Source of the DNA: an uncultured Bacteroidota bacterium | Lineage (GTDB): Bacteria; Bacteroidota; Bacteroidia; Chitinophagales; Chitinophagaceae | NCBI GenBank assembly: GCA_903851455.1 | Contig: CAINOM010000637.1 | Span: 1-8,771, forward strand | Reading direction: 5' to 3' | Length of the DNA stretch: 8,771 bases | Part shown: piece by piece, positions 7,733-8,771 of the stretch | Numbering within the stretch: position 1 is the first letter of the stretch | How the letters are laid out: every line of letters starts with the position of its first letter | Program-made: the position numbers and the translations under genes | Notes under the pieces: model-generated | The model's input: only the letters and a program-made list of their open reading frames with translations | Told to the model about the DNA's origin: nothing | Databases searched by the model: none

Positions 7733-8771
7733 ATACTTAATTAGCGGGTTCAGGCAATGTTTGATAATTAACTGGTTCTCGTCGTGCGTCATTTCCATCA
7801 GCTCCTCTACCATCAGGCGTGAATTCTGGGTGTTGTGCTTGATGATGGACCGTGCTGCGTTCATCCTGATGTCAAAGTTGGACGAATAAAGGAATTCCGA
7901 TTTAAGAAACTCAAGGTGTTTGCCTGAGGCGATACGCCCAAGCGCCTTCAATATCTCTATCTGGCAGTTGAGCGGCTGGTTGTTGTATATTTTAACCAGC
8001 TTGTCTTCGGCTACCTCTGCGGATAACTTCCCAAGACAGTTGATCGCATTAGCCCTGAAATAGTGGTCTTTATTTGCCAGCAGTTCCATAACGGCTGGTA
8101 TAGCGCTCTGCTGGTCATAGTGCGCGATCAGCTGCAGGCAGAAAGAAACAATGCTCTTGTTGGGGGAATAACTTACCCAGCGCGAGAAGTTGGGAATAGC
8201 GATATCCTTGGTAGTAGTTATGATCTTGAACATTTCCAGCTGGTCCCATGGTAACAGCGGTTCTGTGGCAATATCAAAGAATTTGAACGGTTCATTTTTA
8301 CTAAGCTGGATATAGGCGTTTCTCGCTGCGGCGCGCAATGCTGCATTACCGCTATTGGTCAGCGGCAGTATAGTTACGTCCGATATCGGTATGTCCATTT
8401 GAGTAAGCTCCACAACTGCTTTTATCTTCCTTTCCCAGCGCAGTGTTTTCATTTTTGCAAATGAATCCTTGTCCAGTCCCATATCCAGGTACATCTTGCG
8501 CAACAACTCGCCCACTTCGCCTCTGAAATTCTTACGGTACTGGATAAGTGTATCTATCATCATTTGCCGCACGAATGGCTTGCGATAGATCTTGTCGCTG
8601 AGGGCGGCCGCATCAAACTCGATATTTTCAAGCGGAATGTCCTGCCCCAGGTTGGGGTTCAGCAGCACCTGCTCCGTGATCATGTCCTCGATCCTGGGTG
8701 CGATGTGTGCGAGCCTTTTCTCGTAAACGTATGCTCTGTATCTTTTATATAATATGGCGCTATACGCGACA
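7730..8771 (-). CDS. HEAT-repeat protein, probably membrane-anchored, 5' end beyond the window
   Basis: The frame stays open from the TAA at 7730 to the right edge, at least 346 codons. A Met at 8683 could be taken as a start (317 residues), but the 29 codons before it read as plausible protein: a short hydrophobic end (VAYSAILY) followed by a basic, helical stretch (KRYRAYVYEKRLAHIAPRIED). That looks like the exit of a membrane helix into a cytosolic juxtamembrane segment, so I extend the gene. From the internal Met, residues about 82-130 and 175-310 contain alpha-helical pairs of about 31 residues with HEAT features, for example YFRANAINCLGKL (208-220) and FDIRMNAARSIIKH (270-283). HEAT solenoids bind proteins and have no catalysis of their own. 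Coupling to the synthase gene suggests a scaffold or regulator of the synthase complex, perhaps in the place held by PgaD; this is inference. Confidence 0.82.
   Translation of the reverse strand, partial: VAYSAILYKRYRAYVYEKRLAHIAPRIEDMITEQVLLNPNLGQDIPLENIEFDAAALSDKIYRKPFVRQMMIDTLIQYRKNFRGEVGELLRKMYLDMGLDKDSFAKMKTLRWERKIKAVVELTQMDIPISDVTILPLTNSGNAALRAAARNAYIQLSKNEPFKFFDIATEPLLPWDQLEMFKIITTTKDIAIPNFSRWVSYSPNKSIVSFCLQLIAHYDQQSAIPAVMELLANKDHYFRANAINCLGKLSAEVAEDKLVKIYNNQPLNCQIEILKALGRIASGKHLEFLKSEFLYSSNFDIRMNAARSIIKHNTQNSRLMVEELMEMTHDENQLIIKHCLNPLIKY

Overview
The window suggests a Bacteroidota genome, probably close to the Chitinophagaceae or another soil or aquatic lineage. The reasons are a moderate GC content, A/T-rich start-codon leaders without a Shine-Dalgarno core, and typical Bacteroidota gene families: a DUF4838 lipoprotein, a TPR plus YaiO-type outer-membrane barrel, and membrane family-2 glycosyltransferases. 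The family placement is inference from protein style, not from a marker gene.

All five genes lie on the minus strand, so they read from right to left. First comes a HEAT-repeat protein whose 5' end lies beyond the right edge (7730-8771). It is followed by two paralogous membrane glycosyltransferases of processive GT2 type (6273-7730 and 4707-6254) and a 968-residue TPR protein ending in an outer-membrane beta-barrel (1781-4687). Last is a large DUF4838 lipoprotein that runs off the left edge (1-1768). The junctions are a 1-nt TAATG overlap, then gaps of 18, 19 and 12 nt. There is no room for internal promoters or terminators, and no non-coding stretch over 300 bases. This is very probably the middle of one operon, with its promoter to the right and its end to the left, both outside the window.

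Taken together the genes resemble a synthase-dependent exopolysaccharide system. The inner-membrane GT2 proteins would polymerise and extrude a glycan, the periplasmic TPR scaffold and barrel would guide it across the outer membrane (compare PgaA), and a surface or periplasmic glycoside-hydrolase-like lipoprotein would process it (compare PgaB). The HEAT protein would be a membrane-anchored partner. Roles and polymer identity are inferred. Notable points are the doubled synthase, a 22-residue CxxC insertion in only one synthase, a repeating module of about 108 residues in the TPR protein, and the pairing with DUF4838 instead of a deacetylase.
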